Shown here: positions 59,131 through 64,000 of the stretch, piece by piece
Position numbering within the stretch: position 1 is the stretch's first letter
How the letters are laid out: the number at the start of each line of letters is the position of its first letter
Made by a program: the position numbers and the translations under genes
DNA from: Fragum whitleyi
Lineage: Eukaryota > Mollusca > Bivalvia > Cardiida > Cardiidae
Length of the DNA stretch: 64,000 nucleotides
Reading direction: 5' to 3'
NCBI GenBank assembly: GCA_948146395.1
Contig: OX411557.1
Location: 33,830,077 to 33,894,076 of the forward strand
The notes under the pieces: generated by a model
Told to the model about the DNA's origin: nothing
What the model saw: only the letters and a program-made list of their open reading frames with translations
Database searches by the model: none

Positions 59131-61646
59131 TTAATTTTGCATATAGACCACCAAACATTTAACAGGCATGGATTGATAGGTATGAAGAGCAATTAAATTT
59201 CGCTGATGCTGCCAATTTGGATTTCATATTACTAGGCGATTATAACATTCATTATCCTTTAACATCTACTGACAGTAATACAAAATGGGCAAAGATGGTT
59301 CAGGACTAAGGCCTTTATCAGCACATAAGAACGCCAACTAGGGTAACGAATAATTCTTCTAGCATAATAGATCATATTTATAGTACATGCAAGCAATTTA
59401 TTTCCGAGACTTTCGTGTCGAAAATTGCAATCAGCGATCACTTCCCTACAGCTTTAACGTACCAAAATCATGCTAAATTTCATAATAAGGACAATTTCAA
59501 AACGATTTCCTATCGTTCTTTTGCGAAGTTAAACATGGACGTTTCCTTGCATGATTTAACTCGTATTAATTTCGATACTATTGAAACAATATCAGACCCT
59601 GATAAGGCATTAGGGTTTCTTTATAGGTTATTAAATGACATTCTTTCTAAGCATCTACCTGTTAAAGAAAAACGTGTTAAAAGATTTAAACAGCCAGAAT
59701 GGTATAATAAATCTATAAAAGATGCAATATTAACTAGAGACGAATTTAAACATCAAGGAAACTGGCAAATGTATAAACTTTGGAGAAATAAAGTAACCTC
59801 AATTATAAGAAAAAGTAAAAAAGATTACTTTAATGAAGCAATTAAAAAGAAATCCGACCCAAAAAATCTTTGGCAAAATCTTCGTAATATTACTAGCAAT
59901 AAAGTTGACCATCAATTGCCTTCTAAATTAAAATTTCAATCGAATGAAGTTGAGGGTATTCTAAATGTTGTGAATACATTGAACAATCATTTCGTTAATA
60001 TATCGAATATAGTTGATAAGGTTCATGTTGATACAGATTATTTTAAAACTCTGAAAAATCACCTTGATAGAAAACTGTTCGACCGTTATTTTGAGGTAAC
60101 ATTCATTACACCTATAGAAGTACGAAATATCATCAATAATTTAGACAGTAATAAATCAACTGGGCTCGATGGAATTGGGCCAAAAATCTTGAAAATATGT
60201 AAAGATTTTATTTCAAAACCCATTGCATGTATCATCAATAATTGTATTTCTAAAGGTATTTTTCCAAAAGATTTTAAAATGGCCAGTGTTAAAGCCCTTT
60301 TTAAAGGAGGCGAAAAGAACGATCCTAAAAACTATCGACCCATTTCAATTTTACCTACTTTATCAAAGGTATTTGAGCGACACATCGCTAATCAGCTAAA
60401 AACCTATCTTAAACAAACAGATATATTGTTTTCACAGCAATCTGGTTTCAGAGAAAATCATTCGTGCCAAACTGCCCTTATTCGATTAGTAGATACGTGG
60501 TTATCAGAATTAGATCAAGGTAATATGGTGGGATCTGTGTTCCTTGATTTTAGAAAGGCGTTCGACCTTGTTGATCATGATATTCTCTTATATAAACTAC
60601 AGCTACATCATTTCACATATAATAAATGTAACTTATTTCGTTCATATCTAAGTGAAAGACGTCAAGTGGTTAAAAATGACACTGTTCAATCTGATATGAA
60701 ACTAATTACATCAGGCGTTCCTCAGGGATCGATACTTGGACCTATTCTGTTTTTGATTTACGTCAATGATCTTTCTTTAACTTTAACGTCAAACTTGGAC
60801 ATGTATGCTGATGATACAACACTACATAAATGTAGTTCTTCTGTACCGCTGATCAATAAATATTTGCAAGACGATCTTACAAGAATTGAACGATGGTGCA
60901 GACAAAACAACATGATTCTAAATCCCACTAAAACTACATGCATGCTAATAGGGTCTAAACATAAAATAAAAAATAGTTCTGCATTAAACTTAAGTATAAG
61001 CGGTATGCAAATCGAAAATGTTTCCTCTCAAAAGCTTTTAGGTGTACATATTGATAACACGTTAGGCTGGGAAGTTCATGTTGATCAATTGTGTAGGAAA
61101 TTGACATCACAGTTATACTTATCTAAAAGAATATGTAACTTTCTCACAATCGACATGAAACAAATGTTTTATAATTCTTACATTACTCCGTATTTTGACT
61201 ATGGGTGTATTCTTTGGAGCAATTGTAAATCCTCATCTATTCAAAGAGTTAATAAGATTCAAAAAAGAGCTGCACGAATTATTCTCTGCCAGCCAAAACG
61301 GTCTAATTCTGAGAAAAATTTCCTTTCTTTGAAATGGTTAACGTTTGAAAACAGACGTAAATATTTCACGATTCTAATGGTTTACAAAACCATTCACGGG
61401 TTAGCTCCCTCCTATATGTCGAAATTTGTAACACTTAGTCATAACCAATTTTATGAATTACGATCTGAATACTGCAACCAAATATCTCATAAATGTGCCC
61501 CCAAAACAGATTTTTTAAAGAAATCATTCTCATATACAGGTATGGAATTTTGGAATTCTATTCCTCATAACCTACGAATGATTGAAAATATATCTTGCTT
61601 TAAAAGATATTTGAAAAACTATTTGATGGAAAATAACGGGATTTAA
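59131..61646 (+). pseudogene. Endonuclease/reverse transcriptase of a non-LTR retrotransposon
   Basis: This would encode the C-terminal half of an apurinic-like endonuclease and a full reverse transcriptase, which nick DNA and copy element RNA at the target. One frame is kept from 59,133. Endonuclease motifs FAYRPPN, LLGDYNIH, SIIDHIYS and ISDHFPT are visible, but TAA codons interrupt at 59,160 and 59,307. From 59,310 to 61,646 the frame is open. Counting from the GTG at 59,415 (743 codons), RT motif A is FLDFRKAFD (Asp 378), motif B GVPQGSILGP (from residue 434) and motif C YADD (464-467), all intact. Further C-terminal KLLGVHIDNTL and the closing FWNSIPHNLR...CFKRYLKNYL block are typical of CR1/jockey-type elements. 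No ORF1 is present. RT is probably active in sequence terms but the locus cannot be autonomous. Confidence 0.93.
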
Positions 61647-61980
61647 CCAGAACGGTTCCTTTTATTCATTACTGTGTATGTCTTATAAATAATTGATATC
61701 CTTTTCATTTCTGATCGTTGTTATAATCACAATAATTATCATCACCATTATCATCATCATCATCATCATCATTCCCAATCATAACACGTTATCGTCATAT
61801 TCATGTTTACTAGCATAATTTTAAATCATTACATATATCATTTCAAATGCAGGAATATATATGATGATCAATACCTCCTATTGTTATAGAAGGCCTCATT
61901 GTAAATAAGTTCTTCATTGTATTGTTTGTATGATGACAGCTTAATGAGCTACCTTCTTTAAATAAAGATTTTATTATTAT
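59131..61980 (+). mobile_element. CR1/jockey-like non-LTR retrotransposon, 5'-truncated insertion
   Basis: TATGC at 59,126-59,130 and 61,981-61,985 is the target duplication, and the TIR sequence joins perfectly across it. The inserted DNA starts inside the endonuclease domain, runs through reverse transcriptase and has a 3' UTR with an ATC microsatellite (about 61,745-61,771). It ends AATAAAGATT plus an ATT-repeat tail. Truncation at the 5' end, a short TSD and a microsatellite tail fit target-primed reverse transcription. Confidence 0.92.
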
Positions 61981-61985
61981 TATGC

Positions 61986-62244
61986 CCCACCAAGCCCCAC
62001 GGTACAAAATGACGCCCCACGGGTTTGAGCAATGTGTCTAGGGGTCATTTTATGTTTTTATATAGGAAAACACATTTTTAATCATGAGTCCAAGTTTTAT
62101 TTGTCTATCTTAAAAAATAAGCGTGATATTAGTGAAAATATTTTACGACTAACCTAGTTCAGTTACGACCCCACGCCCTACCATTTCAATGGACGATAAG
62201 CAATTTGTTAGTACCAATTCTAACAAGCTACGACTATATCCTTG
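61986..62244. mobile_element. DNA transposon, left TIR, inner segment
   Basis: CCCACCAAGCCCCACGGTAC, GACGCCCCACGGGTTTGAGC, GACCCCACGCCCTACCATTTC and GACTATATCC are inverted at 63,336-63,600. Together with 59,095-59,130 the left TIR is about 295 bp. Confidence 0.9.
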
Positions 62245-63335
62245 TCAGTCTTATTATGTAAACTGGTAAATTTGAGACTCAATAAAAATTTCATCCATGC
62301 ACACACTCACACATAAAATAATTCAAAACCAAAATTGATCTTAATGATAGGGCAATTATCTGTTGAAATCCAGTGTCATATACGCCAAGAATCCCTTGTT
62401 GGGTGCTTCGAATCATAGTATGGATTGGTAATAAGTCAAACATAACTTCGCACATTTTAATAATGTTATTAAAACATAATACATGTAAAAATAGGAATGT
62501 AAATTAATATAGATTTTGTGTTAATATGACAAAATGGGACCGCTTGACGGGAAATGTTGTTGTGTAATCAAAAGCCCTGAGCTGCAAGCTGTAGTTTCGA
62601 GATTTTCGTTGTACATCAACAAAATGCAATGAGAGAGCAATTATGGGGTATATATATATATTGGTTTATCCACTCTCTTTGTTAAATAGGGCATTTTTAC
62701 GACGATGATTTAATTTTATTCACGCTCGTCTGCTTTTCTTCTTTTTTTCCCCTTAAATGCCTTTCCAGCGTGTACTTCCTGAAAAATAAACAAATAAACA
62801 AAATCAACGAAATAAACAAATAAATAAATAAACAAATGTAAACAAACAAAAAAAAAGACTCAGAGTAGAACCACGTCCACGTCGTTGAAACATCCCAGTA
62901 TGGCTATGAGTTCTACATAATAGAGTTGTTCAACCAAAACATCATATATGCAGCTATAAAAAATTCAATCCCGATCAAGATGCCAATTACGATCAAGTAA
63001 ACCTACAGAAAATTGTTCATTGTAAATTCAATGAAAACCCCCTCCTGCATTTTTTTTTTAAATTTGATAAAACATCGTTAATACAGCATAATGTTTTGTA
63101 AGACTCTTTTCACAACAGCAGAATTGTGTGGGAATGGGTTAACATCCGCACTTTACTCTTACTATCGATCGGTTTTCCCCAATGCGCCGTGTCATAAACA
63201 ACTTCTGTTGACGTCTTACTAAACGCTGAAAAGTACTGTCCCTTTGAACTGTCCAGTGTTGAATTTGAAATATCTTCAAAACCTGAAAATAAAATAAAGG
63301 TGTCTGTAATTATTCAATATAAAGCTGTATTATAC
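62245..63335. mobile_element. DNA transposon interior, non-coding
   Basis: About 1.09 kb between the TIRs has no significant ORF. It includes AT microsatellite, AAACAAAT-type simple repeat (about 62,782-62,850) and a weak member of the dispersed hairpin family at about 62,565-62,625 (CAAGCTGTAGTTTCGAGATTTT). The element is therefore non-autonomous. Confidence 0.75.
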
Positions 63336-63636
63336 AGGGATATAGTCATATTTTGTTAGAATTGGTTCTAACAAATTGCTTATCGTCCATTGAAATGGTA
63401 GGGCGTGGGGTCGTAACTGAATTAGATTAGTCGTAAAATATTTTCACTAATATCTCGCTTTTTTTTTAAGATAGACAAATAAAACTTGGACTCATGATTA
63501 AAAATGTGTTTTCCAATATATATATATAAAACATAAAATGACCCCTAGACACATTGCTCAAACCCGTGTGGCGTCATTTTGTACCGTGGGGCTTGGTGGG
63601 GCATACTTTCTCCGTGGGGCATAGTTTAGTATGACC
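63336..63636. mobile_element. DNA transposon, right TIR
   Basis: The TIR ends TTTAGTATGACC at 63,636 and mirrors the left TIR for about 300 bp with small indels. GTCAAAGC follows at 63,638 and also precedes the left end (about 59,079), a candidate 7-8 bp target duplication if the true ends lie a few bases further out. Confidence 0.88.
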
Positions 63637-63639
63637 GGT

Positions 63640-64000
63640 CAAAGCTGAGTATCTTTTCTAGACAGATCTTTTGACTGTTTGGTTTCATTTTCCTTGTCGT
63701 AGCAACGCTTTATTAGTAAACGAGTCTCCTTAGCTCGCTGGTATAATGCACAAAGGCTTGTTGACAAATTTCTATGTGCATTGACAGACAATTTAACAAT
63801 AAACCGTTCATTTTTTTTTCATTTTTGCTGACATCAAATGTTACGTAAGAATGTTATCAGCCAACATTGGGTCTACGTTGGTATGCCAAGAACAGGAGGT
63901 GTTGCCGCAATCATTACAAACTTCAAACTTTTTCTGAACCTAGAATGATGGTTTTAGAAACGCTTAAGCTGATTGAAGTTCAAAAACTGGTGCAACTAAC
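63640..64000. other. No recognisable feature
   Basis: No ORF, repeat end or RNA motif was identified in the last 360 bases. Confidence 0.4.

Overview
This window looks like repeat-dominated eukaryotic nuclear DNA, most likely from a bivalve mollusc. It is AT-rich, has no operon structure or dense ORFs, and carries dozens of short interspersed elements. The strongest taxonomic hint is a large set of pearl-like elements: T-tract plus AGCTATTGTCAT leader, CCGT-type microsatellite, tandem cores of about 150-180 bp, and a 3' hairpin followed by CTTG or CTAG. Pearl elements were described from bivalves, and this layout matches non-autonomous Helitron2/Helentron derivatives (HINEs). The species assignment is an inference; no host gene is identified with confidence.

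Layout. 1-15,121 is mostly HINE/pearl elements in + orientation, several nested in each other, around a TTAA-flanked foldback element (1408-2699) and a near-perfect hairpin (4188-4266). 15,960-20,570 holds a satellite of about 177 bp and two minus-strand HINE core arrays. 20,990-26,060 holds foldback elements, tRNA-derived SINEs, a minus-strand HINE and two more TTAA-flanked inverted-repeat elements. 26,086-30,149 is an almost exact tandem duplication of 2032 bp. 30,920-33,715 is a 48-51 bp minisatellite. 34,600-43,400 mixes palindromic MITEs, a minus-strand HINE, a 25-bp and a 48-bp minisatellite, a 155/179-bp triplication and a few exon-like minus-strand segments. 43,600-54,850 is old, diverged tandem repeat DNA broken up by other insertions. 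55,500-57,400 contains one weak exon candidate, a minimal HINE and a CpG-rich stretch. 57,414-63,636 contains a tRNA-derived SINE, a dead Tc1 transposase fragment, and a DNA transposon with TIRs of about 300 bp.

The only long convincing coding sequence is the endonuclease/reverse transcriptase ORF of a CR1/jockey-like non-LTR retrotransposon (59,131-61,980). It is inserted inside the left TIR of the DNA transposon, with a 5-bp target duplication. Most other ORFs of 60-200 codons are by-products of tandem repeats.

The most unusual points are: modular HINE families with matched private termini and exchanged cores; a multi-layer nest of these elements; the retrotransposon-in-TIR nest; a recent 2032-bp tandem duplication; TTAA foldback elements, one carrying tandem CRE palindromes; and two dispersed hairpin families. 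Repeat boundaries were read by eye and may be off by tens of bases where no terminus is stated.
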